Shown: piece after piece, positions 28,008 through 37,060 of the stretch
How the letters are laid out: each line of letters starts with the position of its first letter
Position numbering within the stretch: the first letter of the stretch is position 1
DNA from: an uncultured Actinomycetes bacterium
GTDB lineage: Bacteria > Actinomycetota > Actinomycetes > Nanopelagicales > Nanopelagicaceae
NCBI GenBank assembly: GCA_937888825.1
Contig: CALBFE010000016.1
Location: forward strand, 1 to 64,000
Direction: 5' to 3'
Length of the DNA stretch: 64,000 nt
The notes under the pieces: generated by a model
The model's input: the letters and a program-made list of their open reading frames with translations, nothing else
Databases searched by the model: none
Told to the model about the DNA's origin: nothing
Program-made: the position numbers and the translations under genes

Positions 28008-28433
28008 ATGCAAAGAGGTCGCCGAATCGCCTTTGATTATGGCGATGTCAGAATTGGCGTTGCAGTCTGTGATCCAGATGGCATATTAGCTACACCGCTC
28101 ACAACATTGAAAGCCTCTGACAACAAACTGCAGTCTGCAATTTCACAGATCTTTTTAGAGTATGAACCTATTCATATCTATGTGGGCAAACCTTCACATA
28201 TGGATGGACGCGAAAGTGAGTCGGCGGGAAAAGCTGCCACCTTTGCAAAGATGTTAAGTGAGATGACTCCATGCTCGGTGACCCTAATCGATGAGCGGTT
28301 GAGTACTGTTACTGCCACACGCAATATGCGAGATTCGGGTGTTAATAGCAAGGAAGCACGAGCTTCAATCGACCAAGCTGCAGCTGTGGCAATTTTAAAC
28401 TTTGCCCTTGAGATTGAAAAGAACCAAGGATGA
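28008..28433 (+). CDS. ruvX: RuvX/YqgF family putative pre-16S rRNA nuclease
   Basis: RNase H-fold protein implicated in 16S rRNA 5' end maturation. The acidic active site is seen in RRIAFDYGDVRIGVAV, LIDERLST and the C-terminal RASIDQAAAVAIL. 141 residues. ATG 28008 is preferred over an in-frame TTG at 27993 inside alaS. The stop overlaps the mltG start (ATGA). Confidence 0.92.
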   Translation: MQRGRRIAFDYGDVRIGVAVCDPDGILATPLTTLKASDNKLQSAISQIFLEYEPIHIYVGKPSHMDGRESESAGKAATFAKMLSEMTPCSVTLIDERLSTVTATRNMRDSGVNSKEARASIDQAAAVAILNFALEIEKNQG

Positions 28434-29461
28434 AGATATTCAATAATCCTCTTGTCCGTGTTATCGCAGCCTTCTTGTTTGTGGGAGTCCTTAGTCTCTC
28501 TATTTACTCAGTTAGATCGAATGTTTTAGCAGCGCCGGATTTTCCAACTGAGACTATCGAAGCTAAATCACCAGTCGTAGTGATTGAAATTCCAACAGGT
28601 GCTACGGGATCTGAGGTAGGAAGAATACTCTTTGAAAACAATGTGACTAAGTCCGTACTTGCATACTTTCGAGCAGCAGTTGCTGATCCGCGCTCTGCTC
28701 AAGTTGCCCCAGGGGCACATGAGCTGAATGTAGAGATTTCGGCACGTCAAGCACTAGAACAACTACTTGATCCTGCGCGTATACCTAACCTGATAAAGAT
28801 TTTTGAGGGTGGGTGGAAGAGTGAAATCGTTGACTCACTTATTAAGTATGGTTTCACTAAAAATGAGATTGATACTGCCTTCAAGAAAGTGGTCCTCCCT
28901 GAAGGTTTTTCAAACGCTGAAGGTTTGCTTTTCCCAGCACAGTATTCATTCCCAGCAGGCACGAGTGCATTAGGGGCTGTCCAAGCGATGGTTGATCGCT
29001 TTTTGGATGAAGTAACTGGGCAACAGATGTTAGCCGCTAAAGGCAAATTAACTCCAGTGCAATTGTTAATTATTGCTTCCTTGATTCAAGCTGAGGGAGA
29101 TACAAAAGATTTCGATAAGGTCTCGCGAGTTATTAGAAATCGTTTAGATATTTCCATGCCATTGCAGTTAGATTCAAGCGTTCATTATGTAAAGAAAGTG
29201 CGCGGGCAAATCTTTTTGAGCACTAATTCAACCTTGATCAAGTCCCCCTATAACACCTATAGAAATTATGGTCTTCCACCAACACCGATCGGTAATCCAG
29301 GCGCCCAAGCGATAGCCGCTGCTTTAAAACCAGCCATCGGGGATTGGTTGTTCTTTATTACAGTTGCCCCTGGGGACACGCGCTTCACTCGTTCTAATGA
29401 TGAGTTCCTAACCTGGAAAGCACTCTATGAGAAAAACAGAAAGGCAGGGGCATTCAAATGA
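28430..29461 (+). CDS. mltG: endolytic peptidoglycan transglycosylase MltG
   Basis: Cuts glycan strands as they are made. One N-terminal membrane helix (VIAAFLFVGVLSLSIYSV), a LysM-like region starting VVVIEIPTGATGSEVGRILF, and the YceG/MltG catalytic region with IIASLIQAEG (the catalytic Glu) and SPYNTYRNYGLPPTPIGNPG. 343 residues. Overlaps ruvX and aroE by 4 nt each. Confidence 0.94.
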   Translation: MKIFNNPLVRVIAAFLFVGVLSLSIYSVRSNVLAAPDFPTETIEAKSPVVVIEIPTGATGSEVGRILFENNVTKSVLAYFRAAVADPRSAQVAPGAHELNVEISARQALEQLLDPARIPNLIKIFEGGWKSEIVDSLIKYGFTKNEIDTAFKKVVLPEGFSNAEGLLFPAQYSFPAGTSALGAVQAMVDRFLDEVTGQQMLAAKGKLTPVQLLIIASLIQAEGDTKDFDKVSRVIRNRLDISMPLQLDSSVHYVKKVRGQIFLSTNSTLIKSPYNTYRNYGLPPTPIGNPGAQAIAAALKPAIGDWLFFITVAPGDTRFTRSNDEFLTWKALYEKNRKAGAFK

Positions 29462-30261
29462 TTAAAGCTGCTGTCTTGGGATCACCTATCTCTCACTCGC
29501 TAAGTCCATTGCTCCACAACAGTGCTTACGAACAGTTGGGATTTAAAGGCAGGTATGAAGCTATAGAAGTCAATGCTGGCGGATTAGCTAAGTTCATGGA
29601 TGGCAGAGATGAGACTTGGACTGGGTTTTCATTAACTATGCCGCTCAAAGAGGAGGCAGTCACCTATGCCCAACATGTTGATGAATTAGCAAAGCGAATT
29701 AATAGTGCAAATACTTTGTATAGGGATGGGGGAGCGTGGCGCGCTAGTTCAACGGACGTTCTCGGTTTCTCTCAAGCACTTAAGTCTCACAGGATTGATA
29801 TCAAGGGACACGTGGTAATTCTTGGCGCTGGAGCAACAGCCCGAGCTGCAGCAGCAGCTTGCGATGGTGTAGCAGGGCATATAACTGTTATTAACCGTTC
29901 TCTTTCCAGAGTTCCAGGGATGTCAGATGCAGTTCTTGAGTCTGAGTTGAGTTTTCTTAATTGGGATGATCTCGGCGTTCTTTCTGATGCTGATTTAGTA
30001 ATCAGCACAGCACCAGCGGGCGTTACAGATTCGATTGAGTTACCAAAAAAAACTTCCGCTCCTTTTTTCGAAGCTCTCTACAAGCCTTGGCCAACACCTG
30101 CCTCAGCGCTATGGGCATCACGCGGTGGAACTGTCATTGATGGTTTAGATCTGTTAATTCATCAAGCGATTGCTCAGATATCGATTTTCTCAGGGGCAGC
30201 CTTTGATATTTCGGCGATGTATACCCAATTGCGCAGCGTGGGGTTAGCCGCGCTTAAGTAG
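29458..30261 (+). CDS. aroE: shikimate dehydrogenase
   Basis: NADPH-dependent reduction of 3-dehydroshikimate. Substrate-site motifs VLGSPISHSLSPLLHN and FSLTMPLKEEA with the catalytic Lys, then the nucleotide-binding VVILGAGATARAAAAAC. 267 residues. The other shikimate genes follow from 30.7 kb. Confidence 0.95.
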   Translation: MIKAAVLGSPISHSLSPLLHNSAYEQLGFKGRYEAIEVNAGGLAKFMDGRDETWTGFSLTMPLKEEAVTYAQHVDELAKRINSANTLYRDGGAWRASSTDVLGFSQALKSHRIDIKGHVVILGAGATARAAAAACDGVAGHITVINRSLSRVPGMSDAVLESELSFLNWDDLGVLSDADLVISTAPAGVTDSIELPKKTSAPFFEALYKPWPTPASALWASRGGTVIDGLDLLIHQAIAQISIFSGAAFDISAMYTQLRSVGLAALK

Positions 30262-30296
30262 TCCACACTCCACATCTGTAGTTGTTTCAAAGACCC

Positions 30297-30302
30297 TACT
30301 CT
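30297..30302 (+). promoter_or_regulatory. -10 box of a leaderless promoter for the prepilin peptidase gene
   Basis: TACTCT, then 6 nt, then GTG 30309. It supports the GTG start. Confidence 0.45.
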
Positions 30303-30308
30303 TCATGA

Positions 30309-30710
30309 GTGCTCTATCTCCTCTTTGTGATTCCGATATCGATAGCAGATCTATCGCAGCGTAAGATTCCAAATATTTATCTACAGCTCTACACCTACTA
30401 CGTTGCGGCCCTAGTAATAGTCAATGGATTGCCAAGTGCATTATTGATCTTCGTGGTTATTCTCACTCTTGGCCTATTATCCATTTTTGGAGTGGGGATG
30501 GGCGACTGCAAGTTATTGGCTTTGATTGTTTTGATGTTAGAGATTTCCAATCTCCAAGAATTCGAGCAGTTTTTAATAGCGATACTTTTAACCTCTCTCA
30601 TTGACATTATGCTCATATGGGGATATTCCAAGGTATTTCCACGAACGATTGCCATGGCTCCGGCGATATTTCTTGGAACAAGCCTTTATTTGGCAACGGG
30701 TGGGAGCTAA
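30309..30710 (+). CDS. small A24-type prepilin peptidase (TadV/CpaA-like)
   Basis: 133-residue hydrophobic protein with about four to five membrane segments. The two catalytic aspartates of the GxGD family are seen: Asp in [14 protein letters not shown] and Asp in [10 protein letters not shown]. It has only the peptidase core, with no N-terminal methylase domain, like TadV/CpaA of tad pilus systems. In M. tuberculosis a similar gene lies in the same place (Rv2551c). No pilin or other tad gene is in the window. An ATG at 30305 is in another frame. Confidence 0.8.
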   Translation: MLYLLFVIPISIADLSQRKIPNIYLQLYTYYVAALVIVNGLPSALLIFVVILTLGLLSIFGVGMGDCKLLALIVLMLEISNLQEFEQFLIAILLTSLIDIMLIWGYSKVFPRTIAMAPAIFLGTSLYLATGGS

Positions 30711-30729
30711 CTTCTGCAAGAATAGGCAC

Positions 30730-31911
30730 ATGCGTTGGTTAACTGCGGGTGAATCACATGGTCAAGCACTTAGTGCCATCATTGAGGGAATCCCTGCTTC
30801 GGTGGAAATCACGACAGCAGACATCGATCGCCATCTTGAGCGCCGCCGCCTTGGTTACGGGCGAGGGGCTCGACAAAATTTTGAAGCTGATAAAGTCACG
30901 ATTCTTGGTGGAATCCGTTTAGGACTTACACAAGGTGGACCAATCGCAATTCAAGTTGGTAATTCAGAGTGGCCTAAATGGGAAAAAGTTATGTCAGCAG
31001 ATCCTGTTCCTGAAGATGAAATCAAAGATTTGGCACGTAATGCACCATTAACTAGACCACGTCCTGGCCATGCAGATCTAGTTGGAATGCAAAAATATAA
31101 TTTTAGTGATGCACGACCAATTTTAGAACGGGCAAGCGCCCGTGAAACGGCCTCCCGAGTTGCACTTGGCGCAGTTGCTCGTAGTTTTCTTGAACAGAGC
31201 GTTGGAATAACTATTTTGTCTCACGTTTTATCTATTGGAAAAGCGCGTGTGAGCGATGATTATGTGCTGCCTGGCGCAGGAGACATGGCAAGAATTGATA
31301 AGAATCCAGTTCGTTGCGCCGATGAAGTAACAAGTGCCTTAATGATCAAAGAGATCGAAGCCGCTCACGCAGATGGTGACACTTTAGGCGGAGTAATAGA
31401 AGTTCTAGCATTCAATATGCCACCAGGTTTGGGTTCATATGTTCATTCCGATCGCAGACTGGATGCTCGCTTAGCGGGAGCATTGATGGGAATTCAAGCC
31501 ATTAAAGGCGTTGAGGTTGGCGATGGCTTTGAAACTGCAACGCGCCGTGGATCAGTTGCACATGATGAGATTGAAAAGAATAAGCAAGGCAAGATTGTTC
31601 GCCGCACAGATCGTGCTGGGGGAACAGAGGGCGGTATGTCCAATGGTGAGGTCCTACGTGTTCGCGCAGCGATGAAGCCAATCTCTACAGTGCCTAAAGC
31701 TTTAGATACGATCGATGTTGCTACTGGGGAAAGTGCCAAGGCAATCAACCAGCGCTCAGATGTCTGCGCAGTGCCCGCCGCCGGAGTAGTTGCTGAAGCA
31801 ATGGTGGCACTTGTTTTAGCTGAGGCAGTACTTGAAAAATTCGGTGGTGATTCAGTAACCGAAACACGCCGCAATTTCAATAGCTATATACAGAACCTGA
31901 ACTTTTCATAA
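30730..31911 (+). CDS. aroC: chorismate synthase
   Basis: Last step of the shikimate pathway, making chorismate from EPSP with reduced [21 protein letters not shown] is the diagnostic N-terminus; [32 protein letters not shown] and [15 protein letters not shown] follow. 393 residues from ATG 30730; the open frame further upstream overlaps the prepilin peptidase and is not part of the protein. Chorismate feeds the pabB/pabC pair at 1.4-3.2 kb. Confidence 0.97.
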   Translation: MRWLTAGESHGQALSAIIEGIPASVEITTADIDRHLERRRLGYGRGARQNFEADKVTILGGIRLGLTQGGPIAIQVGNSEWPKWEKVMSADPVPEDEIKDLARNAPLTRPRPGHADLVGMQKYNFSDARPILERASARETASRVALGAVARSFLEQSVGITILSHVLSIGKARVSDDYVLPGAGDMARIDKNPVRCADEVTSALMIKEIEAAHADGDTLGGVIEVLAFNMPPGLGSYVHSDRRLDARLAGALMGIQAIKGVEVGDGFETATRRGSVAHDEIEKNKQGKIVRRTDRAGGTEGGMSNGEVLRVRAAMKPISTVPKALDTIDVATGESAKAINQRSDVCAVPAAGVVAEAMVALVLAEAVLEKFGGDSVTETRRNFNSYIQNLNFS

Positions 31912-31913
31912 AG

Positions 31914-32414
31914 ATGCCTCGCCTTATATTGATTGGGCCACCAGGTTGCGGTAAATCCACTGTGGGCGCTGCAATAGCCAACAAACTCTCTATTGAGTTC
32001 ATCGACACCGATTCTGCAATCGAAATTTCCTATGGTCATAAAATTTCAGATATTTTTGTAGATAAAGGTGAAGATTTTTTTCGCGATTTAGAGTTCACCG
32101 CTTTGACTCAATCTTTATCTGTGAAAGATTGCGTTCTCTCGCTTGGTGGCGGAGCACCGATTGCATCAAGAGCCCAGAATTTACTTAAAAGCTCACAAAC
32201 CCCAGTTTTCTTTCTTGATGTTTCATTAGCAGTCGCAGCACCACGAGTGGGCTTTAACCGTGACAGACCGCTTCTGTTGGGTAATCCAAGAGCACAATGG
32301 CAATCACTAGCAGAGACACGTAGACCAATCTATGAATCTTTAGCTAGCTATGTCATTAAAGTTGATGCCATGTCAGTAAAAGAAGTTGTTGACGCGATTG
32401 AAGCAAAATTATGA
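31914..32414 (+). CDS. aroK: shikimate kinase
   Basis: P-loop kinase phosphorylating shikimate. Walker A GPPGCGKST, the shikimate-binding FIDTDSAIE and FFRDLEF, the LSLGGGAP loop, and the lid arginine in RPLL. 166 residues. Two bases after aroC; stop overlaps aroB (ATGA). Confidence 0.95.
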   Translation: MPRLILIGPPGCGKSTVGAAIANKLSIEFIDTDSAIEISYGHKISDIFVDKGEDFFRDLEFTALTQSLSVKDCVLSLGGGAPIASRAQNLLKSSQTPVFFLDVSLAVAAPRVGFNRDRPLLLGNPRAQWQSLAETRRPIYESLASYVIKVDAMSVKEVVDAIEAKL

Positions 32415-33469
32415 TTCACACAATCCGGGTTCACGCAGAGCATGAGTATGAAGTAGTCATTGGTTGCGATTGGCAAATAGTTTTAAAGCAGGCGTTGGAT
32501 TCATACACCCGTGTTGCCCTCATCTATTCATCAGCAATGCGTGATCAAATCAAAGATTTTCAACCAGAGAACACCGAGATCCATTACTTCGAAGTTGCTG
32601 ATGGTGAAGGAGCAAAGACCGCTCAATCCGTGCAATCTTTATGGAACTGGTTAGGGGCTGCTGGATTTACTCGCTCGGATGCCCTCGTTGGTGTTGGCGG
32701 CGGAACCATCACAGATTTAGCAGGTTTTGCCGCAGCATCGTGGCTACGTGGCATCGACTGGATCGCTGTGCCAACCACAGTAGCTGGAATGGTTGATGCA
32801 GCAATCGGTGGAAAAACTGGAATTAATAGTGATTACGGCAAGAATCTCATTGGAGCTTTTCACTCACCGCAGAAAGTTCTGATTGACACATCGTGGCTAA
32901 AAACACTAAGCGATAGAGATTTCGCCGCAGGACTCGCGGAAGTGGTCAAGTGTGGTTTTATTGTCGATGAACAGATCCTAGAGTTGATTAAAGGCAAGAA
33001 TCTGTCGCAGATTCGCGGTGATGGCGCACTTGTTCAAGATTTGATAACCCGTTCGGTTGCAGTCAAAGCCCATGTTGTGGCAAGTGATTTTAAGGAATCA
33101 TTTGGACGAGAAGTTCTCAATTACGGACATACTTTGGGTCACGCCATTGAAACCCATAGCAAATACTCTTTGCGCCATGGTGAAGCCGTAGCAATTGGTC
33201 TGGTCTTTGCAGCCCAACTCTCTGGAGTAAAAGGCTTGCTGGATTCAAAGAGCATCGCTCTGCACGAACAAATTTTGAATGACATTGGGTTGCCTACTAA
33301 ATACCCAAGTGATGCATGGAAACATCTTTCTCCACTGCTTGCCTTGGACAAGAAATCTCGTGGCCATCAACTGCGATTTGTGGGCTTGAGTGGCATCGGT
33401 AAGACCTTGCGCATAGAGGATGCAAATGAAAGCGAACTTCGCTTAGCGTATGAGAGAATTAGTTCATGA
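32411..33469 (+). CDS. aroB: 3-dehydroquinate synthase
   Basis: NAD- and metal-dependent cyclase. Visible motifs: GVGGGTITDLAGFAAASWLRG, VPTTVAGMVDAAIGGKTGIN, LAEVVKCGFI and the zinc-histidine segment NYGHTLGHAIE. 352 residues. Overlaps aroK and aroQ. Confidence 0.96.
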   Translation: MIHTIRVHAEHEYEVVIGCDWQIVLKQALDSYTRVALIYSSAMRDQIKDFQPENTEIHYFEVADGEGAKTAQSVQSLWNWLGAAGFTRSDALVGVGGGTITDLAGFAAASWLRGIDWIAVPTTVAGMVDAAIGGKTGINSDYGKNLIGAFHSPQKVLIDTSWLKTLSDRDFAAGLAEVVKCGFIVDEQILELIKGKNLSQIRGDGALVQDLITRSVAVKAHVVASDFKESFGREVLNYGHTLGHAIETHSKYSLRHGEAVAIGLVFAAQLSGVKGLLDSKSIALHEQILNDIGLPTKYPSDAWKHLSPLLALDKKSRGHQLRFVGLSGIGKTLRIEDANESELRLAYERISS

Positions 33470-33897
33470 ACATCATGGTTATCAACGGCCCAAATTTGGC
33501 TCGTCTAGACATTCGTGACTCTTCGATTTATGGAGATCTTAATTACGCTGAACTTAAATCTTTAATTGAAACCAGTGCAGCGTCGGCGGGAATGCAGGCC
33601 GATGTTCGACAGAGTAATGATGAGGCCACAATTATTGGCTGGTTGCATGAAGCCGCTGATGCGAAGTTACCGGTCATTTTCAACCCTGCAGCTTTTACAC
33701 ATTATTCTTATGCAATCCGTGATGCGGCAGAGATTTTGAAAGCACCACTTATTGAAGTGCACTTATCAAATCCAATGGCACGTGAAGAGTTCCGTCATAC
33801 TTCAGTTATTTCTGGTGTGGCAACTGGGACAATCGCCGGTTTTGGTCCGAATTCCTATGTTTTAGCGATTAATGCCCTTAAATCCTTGCTTGGCTAA
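33466..33897 (+). CDS. aroQ: type II 3-dehydroquinate dehydratase
   Basis: Small dodecameric dehydratase. MVINGPNLARLDIRD, RQSNDEATIIGWLHEA, NPAAFTHYSYAIRDA and IEVHLSNPMAREEFRHTS are all present, with the catalytic Tyr replaced in position by the usual flexible-loop region IYGDLNYAEL. 143 residues. With aroC, aroK and aroB it forms one operon. Confidence 0.95.
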   Translation: MNIMVINGPNLARLDIRDSSIYGDLNYAELKSLIETSAASAGMQADVRQSNDEATIIGWLHEAADAKLPVIFNPAAFTHYSYAIRDAAEILKAPLIEVHLSNPMAREEFRHTSVISGVATGTIAGFGPNSYVLAINALKSLLG

Positions 33898-33937
33898 GTT
33901 GAAAAATCGTCCGGTAAATACGGGTATCCTTAGCCTC

Positions 33938-33966
33938 TTGTCATTGACAATCAATGGCCGTAAATA
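33938..33966 (+). promoter_or_regulatory. promoter candidate for efp-nusB
   Basis: TTGTCA, 17-nt spacer, TAAATA, in the only sizeable gap of this region. A GGAG sequence lies before GTG 33998. Confidence 0.45.
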
Positions 33967-33997
33967 ATCACCTACTGACATGAGTGGAGCTTGAACC

Positions 33998-34558
33998 GTG
34001 GCAACAACAGCTGATCTAAAAAATGGAATTACTCTTGAGATTGAAACCCAGCTTTGGACGGTCGTTGAGTTCCAGCATGTTAAGCCAGGTAAAGGACCAG
34101 CTTTCGTTCGCACAAAGCTCAAGTCAGTTTTGACTGGAAAAGTTATCGATCGCACATTCAACTCGGGTGTGAAAATCGATATCGCTATTTTGGAAAAGCG
34201 CGACATGCAGTATTTGTATAAAGAGGGCGATGACTTCGTATTTATGGATAGCAAGACTTACGACCAGATGACTATCCCTATGGCCGTTGTGGGGGATATG
34301 GCAAACTACATGCTAGAAAATACAGATGCTGTTGTTGCCATTAATGAAGGAAATCCGCTTTATATTGAATTAGCCGCCTCAGTTCCTTTGCGTATTACAT
34401 ACACAGAGCCAGGAATCCAAGGTGATCGCTCTTCTGGTGGAACTAAGCCTGCAACGGTTGAAACTGGAATTGAAATTCAGGTCCCACTCTTTATCAAGCA
34501 GGACGAGATTGTCATGGTTGATACACGTGATGGGTCATACCAAGGCCGCACTAACTAG
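33998..34558 (+). CDS. efp: translation elongation factor P
   Basis: Ribosome factor that relieves stalling at proline runs. Three-domain EF-P of 186 residues: N-terminal KOW-like domain with [22 protein letters not shown] domains with [20 protein letters not shown] and the C-terminal [20 protein letters not shown]. The loop that carries the modified residue reads PGKGPAF, so Lys is present. GTG start; the stop overlaps nusB (TAGTG). Confidence 0.97.
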   Translation: MATTADLKNGITLEIETQLWTVVEFQHVKPGKGPAFVRTKLKSVLTGKVIDRTFNSGVKIDIAILEKRDMQYLYKEGDDFVFMDSKTYDQMTIPMAVVGDMANYMLENTDAVVAINEGNPLYIELAASVPLRITYTEPGIQGDRSSGGTKPATVETGIEIQVPLFIKQDEIVMVDTRDGSYQGRTN

Positions 34559-34980
34559 TGTCTGCTCGCAGTAAAGCAAGAAAGCAAGCATTAGACCTGC
34601 TATTCGAAGCTGATATTCGTGGTACAAACTCTTTAGAGCTGCTCAATGCTAGAGATATTGTTGAAGAAGGCCCTGAGGCCAGACCCATCCGGGAATACAC
34701 CCGCGCCCTTGTTGTTGGCGTGAATCAAAACATGCGAAAAATTGACGAACTTATTACAACCTATGCCCAAGGCTGGGATATGGATCGACTTCCAAATGTT
34801 GATCGCAACATTTTGCGTTTAGCTATCTATGAGATCTTATGGGCTGCAGATATTCCAGACAGTGTTGCTATTGATGAGGCTTTAAGTCTGGCTAAGGAGC
34901 TCTCAACGGATGAATCATCTGGCTTTATCCATGGTGTTTTAGGTCGAATTTCATCACTTAAAGAGAACTTGGCTCTTTAG
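34558..34980 (+). CDS. nusB: transcription antitermination factor NusB
   Basis: Binds boxA RNA with NusE for rRNA antitermination. All-helical 140-residue protein starting SARSKARKQALDLLFEADIRG and containing RLPNVDRNILRLAIYEIL and DSVAIDEALSLAKELS. GTG start overlapping efp. Its end overlaps the convergent bldD gene by 23 nt. Confidence 0.96.
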   Translation: MSARSKARKQALDLLFEADIRGTNSLELLNARDIVEEGPEARPIREYTRALVVGVNQNMRKIDELITTYAQGWDMDRLPNVDRNILRLAIYEILWAADIPDSVAIDEALSLAKELSTDESSGFIHGVLGRISSLKENLAL

Positions 34981-35455
34981 TTTCAAAGAGCAGTTTGTTT
35001 TGGGCGAGATATAGCTGCAGTTCTTCATCGCTGCAACCTATGGTGATGGTGAGAAAATCGATATCACTTTTACGCAAAGATAATATTTCACCGTTAAAGT
35101 CCTGGCGCTCTTTAATGATTCCAAAAAGGAATGAAAATAGGATCTTTTGAGTGGATGCGATGTTACCTTCAGAGAGAGAAAGAGCTCTAACTCTGCGCAG
35201 ATCAATCATGATCCTTTTTTCAATGCTTTGTGTTGGTGAATGCCCAGTTAAGAGATAGGACAAAGGGACTTCATAGAAATCCGATAATTGAGCTGCTTTC
35301 TTCACACTCAATGTTCTATCCCCGCGCTCATAGGAGCCAAGGGCGACTGCTCGTAACTGCTTGTGGCTTTTGGTTTCAACATCGGCCAAAGTCAGATTGC
35401 GGGAAATGCGGATTGATCGAAGTCGTGCGGCTATTTCTTCCATTTCTATGTTCAT
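34958..35455 (-). CDS. bldD: BldD-like XRE-family transcriptional regulator with c-di-GMP-type C-terminal domain
   Basis: 165 residues. N-terminal helix-turn-helix domain ([20 protein letters not shown]) and the strongly BldD-like block [31 protein letters not shown], then an effector domain starting MIDLRRV. The c-di-GMP signature of Streptomyces BldD (RGD-x8-RQDD) appears as RQD-x8-RKSD, keeping the two Arg and two Asp in correct spacing. In Streptomyces bldD also lies between nusB and pyrR, so synteny supports orthology. ATG 35455 is exactly 6 nt after a TAGCCT box. It ends inside nusB. A role in sporulation is unlikely in such a genome; targets are unknown. Confidence 0.85.
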   Translation of the reverse strand: MNIEMEEIAARLRSIRISRNLTLADVETKSHKQLRAVALGSYERGDRTLSVKKAAQLSDFYEVPLSYLLTGHSPTQSIEKRIMIDLRRVRALSLSEGNIASTQKILFSFLFGIIKERQDFNGEILSLRKSDIDFLTITIGCSDEELQLYLAQNKLLFETKEPSSL

Positions 35456-35461
35456 AGGGAC

Positions 35462-35467
35462 AGGCTA
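35462..35467 (-). promoter_or_regulatory. -10 box of a leaderless promoter for bldD
   Basis: On the minus strand TAGCCT, then 6 nt, then ATG 35455. Confidence 0.5.
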
Positions 35468-35521
35468 TGGATGTGATGCCACACCCATCTTTGGATATCC
35501 ACAGAGCCCGGCAGTTGCTGA

Positions 35522-35527
35522 TAGAGT
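35522..35527 (+). promoter_or_regulatory. possible -10 box of the pyr operon
   Basis: TAGAGT would give a transcript starting near 35534, just before the PyrR-binding loop. No convincing -35 is seen. Confidence 0.3.
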
Positions 35528-35548
35528 TTGCCCCGCATCCTTTAACGA

Positions 35549-35566
35549 CCCATCCTGCGAGGTGGG
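35549..35566 (+). promoter_or_regulatory. PyrR-binding RNA loop in the pyrR leader
   Basis: CCCA-T-CC-TGCGA-GG-TGGG folds as stem CCCA/TGGG, a single bulged T, CC/GG and a TGCGA loop. It contains TCCTGCGAGG, an exact match to the known UCCNGNGAGG PyrR-binding consensus. The 3' strand ends 1 nt before the ribosome binding site AAGGAG (35568-35573), so PyrR bound with UMP would block translation of pyrR, as described for mycobacteria. Confidence 0.8.
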
Positions 35567-35579
35567 GAAGGAGATTTAT

Positions 35580-36113
35580 ATGAGCGCAGCCCTGTCCGCA
35601 CAGGATATTTCACGTGCGTTGACCCGCATTTCCCATGAGATTTTAGAAAGAAATCATGGTTCATCAGATATCACCGTCCTAGGTATTCCGACTCGTGGTG
35701 CTCACTTAGCTGCGCGCATAGCAGCCATTATGAACGCCATTGAAGGCAAAGAGATTGCCCATGGAACCTTAGACATCACTTTGTATAGAGATGATCTGCG
35801 CCTTCGACCTCCGCGCACGATCATGCCTACATTTATTCCACCTATAGGAATTCAAGGGCGAGATGTCATCTTGATTGATGATGTCTTGTATTCAGGACGC
35901 ACGATTCGAGCAGCCTTAGATGCTCTCGGGGAAGTGGGACGTCCACGCACGGTGCAATTGGCTGTTCTGGTTGATAGAGGACATCGCCAGCTGCCTATTC
36001 GAGCAGATTTTGTGGGCAAAAACCTTCCAACCTCAGAGAAGCAATCAGTAAAGGTCTCCCTCACTGAAATCGATGGCGTCGATGAGGTTGTTATCGAAGG
36101 AGAGGCAAACTAA
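35580..36113 (+). CDS. pyrR: PyrR, pyr operon RNA-binding regulator / uracil phosphoribosyltransferase
   Basis: 177 residues. PRPP-binding motif [18 protein letters not shown] and the N-terminal [11 protein letters not shown] typical of PyrR. It senses UMP and represses the pyr genes by binding a leader RNA, which is present just upstream. ATG 35580 follows AAGGAG by 6 nt; the open frame extends into antisense bldD but that part is rejected. The pyrB ATG overlaps the stop. Confidence 0.95.
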   Translation: MSAALSAQDISRALTRISHEILERNHGSSDITVLGIPTRGAHLAARIAAIMNAIEGKEIAHGTLDITLYRDDLRLRPPRTIMPTFIPPIGIQGRDVILIDDVLYSGRTIRAALDALGEVGRPRTVQLAVLVDRGHRQLPIRADFVGKNLPTSEKQSVKVSLTEIDGVDEVVIEGEAN

Positions 36114-37060
36114 TGCGCCACCTACTTTCCATTAACGATTTGAGTGCAACAGGTGCAATTGGAATTCTTGACACAGCAACAGAGCTAGCACGCATCAATG
36201 ATGGGCAAGTCAAGAAGCTGCCAACGCTACGAGGTCGAACAATAGTTAACCTCTTTGCAGAAGATTCAACGAGAACAAGAATCTCATTTGAAGCTGCAGC
36301 CAAGCGTCTATCAGCCGATGTCATTAACTTCTCAGCTAAAGGCTCTAGTTTGAGTAAGGGTGAATCACTCAAAGACACTGCACAAACATTGCAAGCTATG
36401 GGCGCAGATGCTGTGGTAATTCGTCACCCTGCATCAGGAGCTGCTCAGCGCTTAGCTGATCTTGAATGGATGTCAGGAAGTGTTATCAATGCCGGTGATG
36501 GAACGCATGAACATCCAAGCCAAGCTCTTCTAGATGCTTTCACTATTCGCAAACATCTTGGCAAGGGAGCAAGTGATTTGGCTGGGTTGCGCATTGCCAT
36601 CGTTGGTGATGTCCTACACTCTCGTGTTGCACGCTCGAATGTATTACTACTGTCAATGCTAGGCGCGGATGTCGTTCTAATTGCGCCACCAACCTTGCTT
36701 CCAGTGGGTGTTGAAAGTTGGCCAGCGACTATCTCTTATGACTTTGATTCAGTCATTCCAAATGTTGATGCAATCATGATGTTGCGTGTACAGCAAGAAC
36801 GAATGACTGATCTCTTCTTTCCTAATTCACGTGAATATTCACGCTACTTTGGTCTTAATTCAGAGAGAATGTCGGCAATGGCAAAACACGCAATTGTCAT
36901 GCACCCCGGACCAATGAACCGCGGATTAGAAATAGCGGCAGATGTGGCAGACAGCGCACGTTCAGTCATAGTGGAACAAGTAACTAATGGAGTCAATGTG
37001 CGAATGGCAATCTTGTATGTATTACTTGCCGGTGGACCTCTAGAAGTGGGGAGCAACTAA
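36113..37060 (+). CDS. pyrB: aspartate carbamoyltransferase catalytic subunit
   Basis: Second step of UMP synthesis. Carbamoyl-phosphate site [13 protein letters not shown], then [22 protein letters not shown], the aspartate-domain [18 protein letters not shown] and [11 protein letters not shown]. 315 residues. No pyrI regulatory subunit. One-base overlaps with both neighbours. Confidence 0.97.
   Translation: MRHLLSINDLSATGAIGILDTATELARINDGQVKKLPTLRGRTIVNLFAEDSTRTRISFEAAAKRLSADVINFSAKGSSLSKGESLKDTAQTLQAMGADAVVIRHPASGAAQRLADLEWMSGSVINAGDGTHEHPSQALLDAFTIRKHLGKGASDLAGLRIAIVGDVLHSRVARSNVLLLSMLGADVVLIAPPTLLPVGVESWPATISYDFDSVIPNVDAIMMLRVQQERMTDLFFPNSREYSRYFGLNSERMSAMAKHAIVMHPGPMNRGLEIAADVADSARSVIVEQVTNGVNVRMAILYVLLAGGPLEVGSN

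Noticed and set aside
30601..30729. Upstream extension of aroC
   Set aside because: Overlaps the prepilin peptidase gene; chorismate synthase begins [11 protein letters not shown] at 30730.
35361..35579. Upstream extension of the pyrR frame
   Set aside because: It lies antisense in bldD; the protein family starts at ATG 35580, which has an AAGGAG ribosome binding site.
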